Shown one piece after another: positions 1-8,880 of a stretch of 64,000 nt of DNA. Source of the DNA: Flavobacteriales bacterium 33_180_T64 (lineage in GTDB: Bacteria > Bacteroidota > Bacteroidia > Flavobacteriales > Flavobacteriaceae). The DNA lies in assembly GCA_002162685.1 (NCBI GenBank), contig MAAQ01000002.1, forward strand, positions 62,001 through 126,000, in the 5' to 3' direction. The notes under the pieces were generated by a model. It was given only the letters and a program-made list of their open reading frames with translations, made no database searches and was not told the DNA's origin. The translations under genes and the position numbers were made by a program. How positions within the stretch are numbered: the stretch's first letter is position 1; each line of letters starts with the position of its first letter.

Positions 1-399
1 CAAACGTTCTCAAAAGCTTTTGATAAAATTCATACTTACAATGACAAATATGAATTTAAAACTTGGTTAATTACTATTTCAAAAAATATTCATATTGATC
101 TTATAAGAAAACAAAAATCTACAATTACCAGTAGTAGCAAAGAAGATGATGAATATTATACTTTAATTGACGAATCCCCTTCTCCAGAAGATAAACTTAT
201 TACTGAACAAAACTTAGCCAAATTACTTCGAGACATTAAAAAGTTAAAACCACATTATCAAAAGGTCATTAATTTGAGATACTTTCAAGAGTTAAGCTAT
301 AAAGAAATATCGAAGTCTTTAGACGAGCCAATAAATAATGTTAAGGTAAAACTCTTAAGAGCTAAAAAACTTCTTGCAGAGATTATTAAAAAACAGTAG
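1..399 (+). CDS. ECF-type RNA polymerase sigma factor (3' part only)
   Basis: The window opens inside this gene in frame 1; 132 residues are visible before TAG at 397-399. Near the visible N-terminus a segment reading FKTWLITISKNIHIDLIRK looks like sigma region 2.3/2.4. The C-terminal part, with YQKVINLRYFQELSYKEIS, is a typical sigma-70 region 4 helix-turn-helix. The two are joined by a short acidic linker, as in extracytoplasmic-function sigma factors of Bacteroidota. The start and region 2.1 lie outside the window. The stop codon overlaps the GTG start of the next ORF (TAGTG), which suggests translational coupling to the transporter. No anti-sigma gene follows. The family call is firm; the regulon cannot be read from here. 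Confidence 0.9.
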   Translation, partial: QTFSKAFDKIHTYNDKYEFKTWLITISKNIHIDLIRKQKSTITSSSKEDDEYYTLIDESPSPEDKLITEQNLAKLLRDIKKLKPHYQKVINLRYFQELSYKEISKSLDEPINNVKVKLLRAKKLLAEIIKKQ

Positions 400-1609
400 T
401 GACTTTTAGTCTAAAAAAAATAGGTCCAGGTTTATTGTTTGCAGGAGCAGCAATAGGTGTTTTACACCTTGTACAATCTACCAAAGCTGGCGCAGAGTTT
501 GGGTTTGGATTAATTTGGGCTTTATTGCTCGTTAACATTTTTAAATATCCTTTTTTTCAGTTTGGGCCTCGCTATGCAATGGCAACTGGAGAAACACTTT
601 TAGATGGTTATAAAAAATTAGGCAAAGATGTTTTAGTCGTTTATTTTATTTTGACTTTTGCAACGATGTTTACGATACAAACTGTAGTCACTATTGTTAC
701 AGCCGGACTCGCTTCATCTCTTTTTGGAGATTTTATTTCTACAGAAACCTGGACCGTTGTTATTTTATTAATCTGTTTCATCATTTTAATCATTGGTAAA
801 TACAATTTCTTAGACAAACTCATGAAGTTTATCATTATCGTATTATCTATAAGTACTATTGCAACTTTAGTTTTTGCATTTCAGAATTCTACCAAACAAC
901 CTTCTCTAAATCAAGTATTTCCTCATATAAATAAATTCGGTTTCTTAATTGCATTTATGGGCTGGATGCCTGCGCCTTTAGATATTTCAATTTGGCATTC
1001 ACTTTGGGCTTTAGAAAAAAAAAAACAGACAAAGAATTTAATGTAAAATCTTCATTAGTTGATTTTAATGTAGGCTATATTGCCACGATTATATTAGGTC
1101 TTGGTTTTCTGGCTTTAGGAGCTTTAGTTATGTTTCAAAGCGGAGCGGTTTTTAGTGGAAAAGCAGATGTCTTTTCAAATCAACTAATTTCTATATATAC
1201 CAAAAATCTAGGTAGTTGGTCTTATATTATTATAGGTATTGCAGCATTTACAACTATGTTTAGTACTACACTTACAACATTAGATGCATCTCCAAGAGCT
1301 ATGGCAAAAACAACACAACTTCTTTTTGGAAATATTCTAAAACGCGCTTACTTACTTTGGATTTTTGTACTAATTTCTGGCACAATTTTAATTTTCTTTT
1401 TCTTAAAATCTGAAATGGAATTGCTTATAGAAATCGCAACAATTTTAGCTTTTTTAACAGCTCCCTTTTATGCCATTATAAATTACAAATTAATAAGTAG
1501 TCGACATACTCCTAAAGAATGGCAACCAAGTACAAAACTTCATATTTTAAGCTGGTTAGGAATCCTTTTTCTAATAGGTTTTAGCGGCTGGTATCTAACT
1601 ACATTATAA
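399..1609 (+). pseudogene. Nramp-related metal transporter, split by a -1 (or +2) frameshift
   Basis: Two overlapping reading frames (399-1046 and 992-1609) together make one membrane protein of about 400 residues with roughly 10-11 hydrophobic segments. The frames meet at an A11 run (1015-1025). One extra A would restore the reading LEKKKTDKEFN, and removing two A would do the same with one lysine fewer. The start segment (GPGLLFAGAAIGV...STKAGAEFGFG) and the later GWMPAPLD match the Nramp-related transporters of flavobacteria, in which the classical DPGN of TM1 is not kept. Inference: inner-membrane divalent-metal importer. Start is GTG overlapping the sigma-factor stop; no ATG fits better. 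The break could be a sequencing artefact, a true null allele, phase variation, or polymerase slippage on the A run. Confidence 0.75.
1015..1025 (+). repeat. A11 homopolymer at the transporter frameshift
   Basis: Eleven consecutive A residues lie between GAA and CAGAC. This is the exact position where the upstream transporter frame ends in a short out-of-frame tail and the downstream frame takes over. Twelve A (or nine) would give a single continuous gene. Confidence 0.9.
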
Positions 1610-1632
1610 CACATAATTAACAATTTACTTTG

Positions 1633-1640
1633 TATCTTTG
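1633..1640 (+). promoter_or_regulatory. Bacteroidota -7 box for lipA-gap
   Basis: TATCTTTG matches the Bacteroidota sigma-ABfr -7 consensus TAnnTTTG and sits 20 nt before the lipA ATG. I do not see a good TTG -33 element at the expected distance, so the call rests on the -7 box and its position. Confidence 0.6.
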
Positions 1641-1660
1641 CTGACTATAATCTCATATTG

Positions 1661-2539
1661 ATGAATACAAAAACCGCATCAAAACCAGTAGTTGTCCGTC
1701 AACCAAAACCAAAATGGCTTCGTGTAAAACTTCCAACAGGAAAAAAATACACAGAGTTAAGAGGACTTGTAGATAAGTATAAACTTAATACAATTTGTAC
1801 TTCTGGGAGTTGCCCTAATATGGGTGAATGTTGGGGAGAAGGAACTGCTACTTTCATGATTTTAGGAAACGTTTGTACACGTTCTTGCGGATTTTGTGGA
1901 GTTAAAACTGGTAGACCAGAAACTGTTGACTGGGATGAGCCAGAAAAAGTAGCTCGCTCTATTAAAATAATGAGTATAAAACATGCTGTCTTAACAAGTG
2001 TTGATAGAGATGACCTTAAGGATATGGGAAGTATTATGTGGAGTGAAACTGTGAAAGCTGTTCGACGAATGAACCCAGAAACAACACTCGAAACACTTAT
2101 TCCAGATTTTCAAGGTTTAGAACAGCATATTGATAGAATTATTGATGTTGCTCCTGAAGTAGTTTCTCATAATATTGAAACTGTTAAACGCTTAACTCGC
2201 GAAGTTCGAATTCAAGCTAAGTATGATAGAAGCATGCAAGTACTTAAATACTTAAAACAACAAGGGCAACGCAGAACAAAATCTGGCATTATGCTAGGAT
2301 TGGGTGAAACACGGGAAGAAGTTATAGAAACACTTCACGATTTAAAAGCTAATGATGTAGATGTAGTTACAATTGGTCAATATTTACAGCCAAGTAAAAA
2401 ACATCTACCAGTAAAACAATTTATTCAACCAGATCAGTTTGATGAATATAAACAGATAGGTTTAGATTTAGGCTTCCGCCATGTAGAAAGTAGCGCTTTA
2501 GTTAGATCTTCGTACAAAGCACAAAAACATATTAATTAA
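1661..2539 (+). CDS. lipA: lipoyl synthase
   Basis: Radical-SAM enzyme that inserts two sulfurs into the octanoyl group on lipoyl domains of PDH, OGDH and GcvH. The N-terminal auxiliary-cluster cysteines ([13 protein letters not shown]) and the radical-SAM CxxxCxxC (CTRSCGFC) are both present, followed by GVKTGRP and the conserved SHNIETV and [10 protein letters not shown] segments. The C-terminal RSSY motif, which contains the cluster-ligating serine, is present. Length (292 aa) is normal. ATG at 1661 is preferred over an in-frame TTG three bases upstream. The stop overlaps the gap ATG by one base (TAATG), so the two are probably coupled. A TAnnTTTG box lies 20 nt upstream. Confidence 0.97.
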   Translation: MNTKTASKPVVVRQPKPKWLRVKLPTGKKYTELRGLVDKYKLNTICTSGSCPNMGECWGEGTATFMILGNVCTRSCGFCGVKTGRPETVDWDEPEKVARSIKIMSIKHAVLTSVDRDDLKDMGSIMWSETVKAVRRMNPETTLETLIPDFQGLEQHIDRIIDVAPEVVSHNIETVKRLTREVRIQAKYDRSMQVLKYLKQQGQRRTKSGIMLGLGETREEVIETLHDLKANDVDVVTIGQYLQPSKKHLPVKQFIQPDQFDEYKQIGLDLGFRHVESSALVRSSYKAQKHIN

Positions 2540-3534
2540 TGATTCGTGTCGCAATTAATGGATTTGGTCGTATTGGCCGTCGCGTCTTTAGACTCATCCA
2601 AGAAAGAGATGATATCCAAGTTATAGCAATTAATGATTTAGCCAATGCAAAAACATTAGCTCATTTATTAAAATACGATAGTATCCATGGTGTTTCAAAA
2701 CATAATATTTCGTCTACTGAAGATGCTATTATTTTAAACGGAAGACAAATTAACCTTCTTAAGTTTAATCATCCTAAGCACATTGATTGGTCTCCTTTTA
2801 ATGTTGATTTTGTTATTGAAGCTACTGGGAAATTTAAAACTTCACAAGTATTACAACATCACATTACCAATGGAGCAAAACGCGTTATTCTTTCTGTTCC
2901 TCCAATTGAAGATGATATTAAAACTGTTGTTTTTGGAGTTAATAATCACGTAATTGACGGTAATGAATTGATTATCTCTAATGCCTCATGCACAACGAAT
3001 AATGCTGCACCAATGATTTCTGTAATTAATGAACTTTGCGGTGTAAAACAAGCATATATTACTACTGTTCACTCTTATACTACAGATCAAAGTTTACACG
3101 ATCAACCACATAAAGATTTACGTCGTGCTAGAGCTGCCGGACAATCTATTGTGCCTACAACTACAGGAGCGGCTAAAGCATTAACAAAGATTTTTCCTGA
3201 ATTATCAAATGTAATTGGTGGCTGCGGAATTAGAGTACCTGTTGCCAATGGGTCTTTAACTGATATTACATTCAATGTTGAAAAAACAGTAACCATTGAA
3301 GACATTAATACGGCATTTAAAAAAGCCGCAGACACACATCTTAAAAACATATTAGAATATACTGAAGACCCTATTGTATCTATTGATATTGTAGGCAATA
3401 CACATTCTTGCATCTTTGATTCCCAAATGACATCAGTTATAGGAAATATGATAAAAATAGTTGGTTGGTATGATAATGAGACTGGTTATTCTAGTCGAAT
3501 TCTAGATTTAGTTTGCAATTTATCGATAAAATAG
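2539..3534 (+). CDS. gap: glyceraldehyde-3-phosphate dehydrogenase
   Basis: Phosphorylating, NAD-type GAPDH of glycolysis or gluconeogenesis, in the cytoplasm. The Rossmann start VAINGFGRIGR, the nucleophile in SNASCTTN (about Cys151), the catalytic His near 178 (TTVHSYT), the phosphate-binding TTTGAAKA and the C-terminal WYDNETGYS are all present. Length is 331 aa, normal. It starts inside the lipA stop (TAATG), so the two genes form one transcription unit. The N-terminal INDLAN fits NAD rather than NADP use. Flavobacteria often carry more than one gap paralogue, so this may not be the main glycolytic copy. A 9-bp perfect inverted repeat overlaps its stop codon. Confidence 0.96.
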   Translation: MIRVAINGFGRIGRRVFRLIQERDDIQVIAINDLANAKTLAHLLKYDSIHGVSKHNISSTEDAIILNGRQINLLKFNHPKHIDWSPFNVDFVIEATGKFKTSQVLQHHITNGAKRVILSVPPIEDDIKTVVFGVNNHVIDGNELIISNASCTTNNAAPMISVINELCGVKQAYITTVHSYTTDQSLHDQPHKDLRRARAAGQSIVPTTTGAAKALTKIFPELSNVIGGCGIRVPVANGSLTDITFNVEKTVTIEDINTAFKKAADTHLKNILEYTEDPIVSIDIVGNTHSCIFDSQMTSVIGNMIKIVGWYDNETGYSSRILDLVCNLSIK

Positions 3535-3547
3535 TGTCTTTTATCGA
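3523..3547 (+). terminator. 9-bp inverted repeat across the gap stop codon
   Basis: TCGATAAAA (3523-3531) and TTTTATCGA (3539-3547) pair perfectly around a 7-nt loop that contains the gap TAG. There is no strong T tract, so it is either a weak terminator or an operator, since the TAnnTTTG box of the next gene starts 9 nt downstream. Confidence 0.45.
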
Positions 3548-3556
3548 ATAAATACT

Positions 3557-3564
3557 TATATTTG
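3557..3564 (+). promoter_or_regulatory. -7 box for the TPR hybrid kinase
   Basis: TATATTTG fits TAnnTTTG and lies 22 nt before the ATG at 3587. No clear -33 TTG is seen; the expected position is inside the inverted repeat. Confidence 0.55.
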
Positions 3565-3586
3565 CCCAAATAAAAGTGGCCAAATT

Positions 3587-5818
3587 ATGTCCCAAACAAA
3601 ATACTACATAGTTGCTTTTTTAATAAGTTTTACATGCGCATTATCTGCTCAAAATACTGATATCAATGATATTGAGCTACTAAAACTCCGTATTGAAAAC
3701 ACCATTACACAATCAGAGTTTGAGAAAGGGAGAGGTGATTATTTTAATGCAAAAGATAACCTTGAAAAAGCACTAGAGCTTGCTACTCAAATTGAAGATA
3801 AGCAAAACCAAGGCATTATACATGCAAAAATTGGCAAGCTACAATTCACAGTAAATGAGTTTGATAAAGCCATAGTATCATTAACAAAAGCTGCTGAAAT
3901 ACAACGGGAACTTAATGATGCAAAAAACCTCGCTGTCACTTACAGTATTAAAGGAGTGCTTCATGCTAGCATGAAAGAATACAAAGATGCTTTAGAATAT
4001 CTTAAATCTGCAAAAACACTTTTTGAAGAAGAAAATTTAGAAAGCAAAATCCCTGAAGTTACCTTAAATGAAGCTAAAGTATATTTTAATTTAAAAGATT
4101 ATAAAACCTCTAAATCTTTATTAGAGCATACAATTGTTTCTGCTAAAAAAAATAATCAAAATGATATCCTTTCTAATGCATTAATATATAGCGGGAAAGT
4201 TTTTGATAAATTAGGCAATAATGAACAAGGGATTACCTTAACAAATGAAGGTCTCAAAATTGCAAAAGCTAATGCGCTCACCGAAAACATAAATGAAGGC
4301 TATTTAACTTTGAGTTCTATTTATAAAAACGATAAAAGTTTTGAATTAGCTTATCAATTTCTAGAAAAACATGTAAGGCTATCAGATTCTATTTTAAATA
4401 TCCAACGTGCAAATCTCTCCCCTGAAAAAAGAGCCGAATATATAGAAACTTACAATGCCGCAGAATTTCAAAAATTAAAAACTAAAGTCGAAAAGCAAGA
4501 GTCTGATAGTAATTTAGCAAAAATTACAACAATATTAAGTATTGCATTAATTACAATTTTATCACTTCTAACACTCTCTCTTTATAAAAACAATAATATT
4601 AGACTCAAGTCTAATAACATGCTTCAAGAAAAAAATGATGATTTAATTGAGGCAATGAAAAGAGCCGAATTGGCTTCAAAAACTAAAGCAAATTTCTTAT
4701 CTACAGTAACACATGAGTTAAGAACGCCTTTGTATGCTGTTACTGGTTTAACCAACATGCTTTTAGAAGAAGAACCTAGCGAAAATCAAATACCGCATTT
4801 AAAATCTTTAAAATTTTCGGGAGACTACTTATTAACTTTTATCAACGATATTCTCCAAATTAATAAAATTGAAGCTAATAAAGTTGAACTAGATCCTGTT
4901 CTATTTAATCTAAAAACTAAAGTAGAAAATGTATGTTCAGCACTAAATAATTCTGCATTAGATAATAATATACAAATGCATTATGACTTCCAAAAAGATT
5001 TACCAGAGACATTTATTGGTGATAACCTTAAAATCTCTCAGATATTAATCAACCTTATTGGTAACGCTATTAAGTTTACTAAAGATGGAGACATTTGGGT
5101 AAGAGTCTATAGCATTTCAAATAAAAAAGATGATTATACCTTAAGATTTGAAATTGAAGACAATGGCATAGGTATCTCTAAAGAAAAACAAGATAATATG
5201 TTTGAGAGCTTCTCCCAAGGCTCAATACAAATCAATAGAAAATATGGTGGTACAGGTTTAGGTCTGTCTATTGTAAAAGGTCTTATTGAAATATTAAAAG
5301 GAAAAATCTACCTCAAAAGTGAACTTGGAAAAGGAACAACATTCTTCTTCGAAATTCCATTAACCTACGCTCCAGAAACTGTTAAAATTGAAAAAGAAGA
5401 TTATTCTAAAAACATTAGTAAATTGGACATAAGTAACATTAAAATCTTAATTGTTGAGGACAATAAGATTAACCAAATGATCACCAAAAAGATTCTGAAC
5501 AAAATGAACCTAGTCTGTGATATCGTAGACAATGGAGAGGCTGCTGTTGAAAAAGTCAAAGAGAACACTTATAATGTCGTTTTGATGGATATTCACATGC
5601 CTGGAATTAGTGGTTTAGAAGCTACTAAAATCATTAGAACTTTCGATAAGGAATTAACTATTTTTGCTCTTACTGCTGTTACACTTGAAGACAAAATGCA
5701 TGAATTTGACGAAGCAGGATTTAATGATATTATTTCAAAACCATTTAAGCAGGAAGACTTCGAAAAGAAACTATATGAAGTTCTAGCAACTAACCAGAAC
5801 TCAACCGCTTCCTTTTAA
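3587..5818 (+). CDS. TPR-containing hybrid sensor histidine kinase
   Basis: A 743-aa membrane signalling protein. An N-terminal signal peptide (ends ALSAQ) is followed by about six TPR-like helical repeats in the periplasm (roughly residues 25-300), one transmembrane segment (about 311-334) and a short coiled coil. Then come HisKA with the phospho-acceptor His376 (VTHELRTPL), HATPase_c (N box NLIGNAIKF, G boxes DNGIGI and GTGLGLSI) and a C-terminal receiver with phospho-acceptor Asp668 (LMDIHMPG). No DNA-binding output domain is present, so the signal must pass through phosphotransfer or protein contact. The same architecture recurs at 28183-30468. The ligand is unknown. The gene ends convergently with lpxK, overlapping by 4 bp. 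Confidence 0.93.
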   Translation: MSQTKYYIVAFLISFTCALSAQNTDINDIELLKLRIENTITQSEFEKGRGDYFNAKDNLEKALELATQIEDKQNQGIIHAKIGKLQFTVNEFDKAIVSLTKAAEIQRELNDAKNLAVTYSIKGVLHASMKEYKDALEYLKSAKTLFEEENLESKIPEVTLNEAKVYFNLKDYKTSKSLLEHTIVSAKKNNQNDILSNALIYSGKVFDKLGNNEQGITLTNEGLKIAKANALTENINEGYLTLSSIYKNDKSFELAYQFLEKHVRLSDSILNIQRANLSPEKRAEYIETYNAAEFQKLKTKVEKQESDSNLAKITTILSIALITILSLLTLSLYKNNNIRLKSNNMLQEKNDDLIEAMKRAELASKTKANFLSTVTHELRTPLYAVTGLTNMLLEEEPSENQIPHLKSLKFSGDYLLTFINDILQINKIEANKVELDPVLFNLKTKVENVCSALNNSALDNNIQMHYDFQKDLPETFIGDNLKISQILINLIGNAIKFTKDGDIWVRVYSISNKKDDYTLRFEIEDNGIGISKEKQDNMFESFSQGSIQINRKYGGTGLGLSIVKGLIEILKGKIYLKSELGKGTTFFFEIPLTYAPETVKIEKEDYSKNISKLDISNIKILIVEDNKINQMITKKILNKMNLVCDIVDNGEAAVEKVKENTYNVVLMDIHMPGISGLEATKIIRTFDKELTIFALTAVTLEDKMHEFDEAGFNDIISKPFKQEDFEKKLYEVLATNQNSTASF

Positions 5819-6825
5819 ATAGTGTTAATAAATGCTCCTACTTGGGCATTAAATGCACTATCATTATCAATTATAAAAGAAATAGGTAAGTAACATAACT
5901 GTTCGGGATTAGATGTAAATTCATTTTTTAATCTTACATAGTCTTTCTCAGTAGTTAATACAATTTCTTTCTGTTTTAAAGTTTCAATTTCTGAAATAGT
6001 AAATGCATGATGATCTTTATAATTTAAATGCTCAAAATTTATTGATTTTGATTTCAAATAGTCTAACAATGGCTTTGGGTTTGCTATTCCAGTTACCAGA
6101 GTGACATTCTTTCCTTTTAAATCTTCTAAATAAAAATTATCGTTTTCACTTAAAATACGTTCCGAATATGAAATCATACTAAAATAAACAGATTGATGAC
6201 TTAAAGGCTTTATTTTTTTTAAGACTAATTCTTTCTCCGAAGTAGATATTGATACTGGACATTTAGTTACTAAAATAATATCTGCACGCTTTGCTCCTGC
6301 TCTAGGTTCTCTTAAATTTCCAGTTGGCAAAACACTATCATCACAATACAAATTATTATAAGCTGTCAATAAAATATTAAAACCCGCTTTAACTTTTCTA
6401 TGCTGAAACGCATCATCTAAAAGAATGACTTCTGGTTGTAATGATTTAATAAGTTGAGAAATTCCATGTTGTCTATTTTCATCAACACTTACAATAACGT
6501 CTTTAAATTTTTTATAAAACTGAAATGGTTCATCACCAATAGTTTTTGCAGTAGCATGTGTATCTGCAATTACAAATCCTGAAGATTCTCGCTTATAACC
6601 ACGACTTAAAGTTGCTACTTTATGATCATCTTTTAATAATCTAATTAAATATTCAATTGTTGGAGTTTTACCTGTTCCTCCAACACTCAAGTTTCCAACA
6701 CAAATAACTGGAAGATTATATGATTTTGATGATTTCCATCCTAAATCATATAATATATTACGTACACAAGTCACCAAATAGTATATAGGTACAAAAGGAA
6801 AGAGTATTTTTCTGAGTAACTTCAT
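5815..6825 (-). CDS. lpxK: tetraacyldisaccharide 4'-kinase
   Basis: Phosphorylates the 4' position of the lipid A disaccharide at the inner membrane. The short hydrophobic N-terminus acts as a membrane anchor. The P-loop GNLSVGGTGKTP (about residues 44-55), the SRGYKR segment, GDEPF and LLDDAFQHR are all diagnostic for LpxK. Length is 336 aa, normal. The ATG at 6825 faces the divergent Nif3-like gene 52 bp away. The 3' end overlaps the kinase gene on the other strand by 4 bp. Confidence 0.96.
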   Translation of the reverse strand: MKLLRKILFPFVPIYYLVTCVRNILYDLGWKSSKSYNLPVICVGNLSVGGTGKTPTIEYLIRLLKDDHKVATLSRGYKRESSGFVIADTHATAKTIGDEPFQFYKKFKDVIVSVDENRQHGISQLIKSLQPEVILLDDAFQHRKVKAGFNILLTAYNNLYCDDSVLPTGNLREPRAGAKRADIILVTKCPVSISTSEKELVLKKIKPLSHQSVYFSMISYSERILSENDNFYLEDLKGKNVTLVTGIANPKPLLDYLKSKSINFEHLNYKDHHAFTISEIETLKQKEIVLTTEKDYVRLKNEFTSNPEQLCYLPISFIIDNDSAFNAQVGAFINTI

Positions 6826-6844
6826 TAGAACGAAGTTAATATTT

Positions 6845-6852
6845 TATATTTG
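6845..6852 (+). promoter_or_regulatory. -7 box for the Nif3-like gene
   Basis: TATATTTG fits TAnnTTTG and sits 25 nt before the ATG at 6878, in the 52-bp divergent gap. No -33 TTG is evident. Confidence 0.5.
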
Positions 6853-6877
6853 TTTTTAAACTCATACTACAAATTAT

Positions 6878-7972
6878 ATGATTGTTCAAGATGTTATTAA
6901 CTATTTAGAAGAATTAGCCCCTTTAAGTTATGCTGAAGATTTTGATAATGTCGGGCTTTTAGTTGGCGATAAAACTGCAAAAATTTCTGGTATTTTAGTA
7001 ACTCTAGACACACTTGAAGCTGTTGTTGATGAAGCTATTAATAAGCAATGTAATCTTATTGTGAGTTTTCATCCTATCATTTTTAAAGGGTTAAAATCTA
7101 TTACTGGTAAATCCTATGTTGAACGAACCGTTTTAAAAGCTATTAAAAATAACATTGCCATTTACGCCATTCATACAGCCTTAGACAACTCAGATAAAGG
7201 CGTTAACAATATTATTTGTAACACTCTTGATTTAGTGAATACATCTATTTTAATTCCTCAAAAAGGAACAATTAAAAAATTAACGACCTATGTTCCAATT
7301 GGAAATGCAAATACACTAAGAACTCAACTATTTAAAGCAGGTGCTGGTAATATTGGTAATTATGACAATTGTAGTTTTAATGCTGAGGGAACAGGAACTT
7401 ATAGAGGCAATAAAAACTCAAATCCTACATTAGGCAAAAAAGGAGAATTACATGAAGAAAAAGAAATTCAAATTTCAGTAACATTTAATAAACACATAGA
7501 ATCAAAATTATTATACACACTTTTTGAAGAGCATCCATATGAAGAAGTTGCCTTTGAAGTTACTACTCTTGATAACTACAATCAAAATATAGGCATGGGA
7601 ATGATTGGTGAGCTTAAAGAGAAGCAGTCTACAACTTCTTTTTTTGAATTTGTAAAAGACAAAATGAATGTCTCTTCAATTAAACATTCAGAAATCATAA
7701 AAGATTCTATAAAAAAAATAGCCGTGTTAGGAGGCTCGGGAAGTTTTGCTATATCTGCTGCTAAACGAGCTGGCGCTGATGTTTTGATAACTGCCGACTT
7801 AAAATATCATGATTTTTTTTCCGCAGAAAACGATATCATTCTAGCAGATATTGGACATTATGAGAGTGAACAGTTCACAAAAAACTTTTTAGTAGACTAT
7901 CTCTCAAAAAAAATCACTAATTTTGCAGTCGTTTTATCAACGACGAATACAAATCCGGTAAAGTATTTATAA
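6878..7972 (+). CDS. Nif3-like dinuclear metal centre protein
   Basis: A 364-aa member of the Nif3/YbgI/YqfO family, hexameric toroids with a two-metal site. The exact cellular reaction is not established for the family; some members have been linked to GTP cyclohydrolase I type 2 annotations. The N-terminal DNVGLLVGD, the metal-site segments SFHPIIFKG and HTALDN, and the C-terminal ADIGHYESE carry the ligands. A central insert (about residues 130-250, including HPYEEVAFEV) corresponds to the PII-like domain typical of the long YqfO form. Two bases separate it from the next gene, so they form an operon. The same neighbour pair is widespread in flavobacteria. Confidence 0.92.
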   Translation: MIVQDVINYLEELAPLSYAEDFDNVGLLVGDKTAKISGILVTLDTLEAVVDEAINKQCNLIVSFHPIIFKGLKSITGKSYVERTVLKAIKNNIAIYAIHTALDNSDKGVNNIICNTLDLVNTSILIPQKGTIKKLTTYVPIGNANTLRTQLFKAGAGNIGNYDNCSFNAEGTGTYRGNKNSNPTLGKKGELHEEKEIQISVTFNKHIESKLLYTLFEEHPYEEVAFEVTTLDNYNQNIGMGMIGELKEKQSTTSFFEFVKDKMNVSSIKHSEIIKDSIKKIAVLGGSGSFAISAAKRAGADVLITADLKYHDFFSAENDIILADIGHYESEQFTKNFLVDYLSKKITNFAVVLSTTNTNPVKYL

Positions 7973-7974
7973 TT

Positions 7975-8754
7975 ATGGCAAAAAAAGCTGAAGCATCTGT
8001 TGAAGATAGATTAAGAGCTCTATATGATTTACAATTAATCGATTCTAGAGTAGATGAAATTAGAAACGTCAGAGGTGAATTACCTCTAGAAGTTCAAGAT
8101 TTAGAAGATGAAGTTGAAGGTTTAAATACGAGACTTGAAAAATTATCAACTAATCTAGATTTAATTGATGATCAAATTAAATCAAAAAAGAACTTAATTG
8201 AAGAAGCAAAATCGCTTATCAAAAAGTACTCAGAACAACAAAAGAATGTTAGAAATAACAGAGAGTATAATTCTTTAACAAAAGAAGTTGAATTTCAAGA
8301 ATTAGAAATTCAATTAGCCGAGAAGCATATTAAAGAATTTAAAGTTCAAATTGAGCAGAAAAAAGAAGTGATCGACGAGACTAAAGGTCGCCTTAAAGAT
8401 CGTAAAACACACTTAAAACATAAGCGTAGTGAGTTAGATGCTATCCTTGCAGAAACTCAAAAAGAAGAAGAGGCTTTAATTAAAAAATCTGAAGATTTCC
8501 AAAAGAAATTAGACGAACGTTTAGTTAATGCATACTTACGCATAAGAAACAATGTTAAGAATGGATTAGCTGTTGTACCAATTGAAAGAGGTGCTTCTGG
8601 TGGATCGTTTTTCACAATTCCACCACAAGTTCAAGTAGAAATTGCATCTCGTAAAAAAGTAATTACAGATGAACACAGTGGAAGAATATTAGTTGACGCT
8701 CAATTAGCAATAGAAGAAAAAGAGAAAATGGAGAAAATGTTTGCTAAACTTTAA
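7975..8754 (+). CDS. coiled-coil protein of the C4 zinc-ribbon (CT398-like) family, zinc site lost
   Basis: A 259-aa, mostly helical, highly charged protein. Residues of roughly 10-180 form a long antiparallel coiled coil (many K/E heptads, with NNREYNSLTKEVEFQE). In this family the C-terminus normally bears a four-cysteine zinc ribbon ending CGRIL. Here the fold is recognisable (GGSFFTIPPQVQ... EHSGRILVD), but no cysteine occurs in it, so zinc cannot be held in the usual way. The function is unknown; homologues are linked to translation or secretion accessory roles only by association. It follows the Nif3-like gene by 2 nt and is ended by a strong hairpin. Confidence 0.85.
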   Translation: MAKKAEASVEDRLRALYDLQLIDSRVDEIRNVRGELPLEVQDLEDEVEGLNTRLEKLSTNLDLIDDQIKSKKNLIEEAKSLIKKYSEQQKNVRNNREYNSLTKEVEFQELEIQLAEKHIKEFKVQIEQKKEVIDETKGRLKDRKTHLKHKRSELDAILAETQKEEEALIKKSEDFQKKLDERLVNAYLRIRNNVKNGLAVVPIERGASGGSFFTIPPQVQVEIASRKKVITDEHSGRILVDAQLAIEEKEKMEKMFAKL

Positions 8755-8771
8755 TCCAAAAATACATTTCT

Positions 8772-8805
8772 AAAAAGCCTTTATCTTATCGATAAAGGCT
8801 TTTTT
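8772..8805 (+). terminator. rho-independent terminator after the coiled-coil gene
   Basis: GCCTTTATC and GATAAAGGC form a 9-bp stem, extendable by A/T pairs, with loop TTATC, followed by a run of T. Confidence 0.93.
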
Positions 8806-8880
8806 CATTTATAGATATATTATCTACGCTTTGTTTTAAGGTTTTCTATATTTATTCGACTTAGTAAAAAAGCAAAATCT

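Noticed and set aside
3102-3413. 103-codon reverse frame inside gap
   Set aside because: It is entirely antisense to the conserved catalytic part of GAPDH; a shadow of codon structure.
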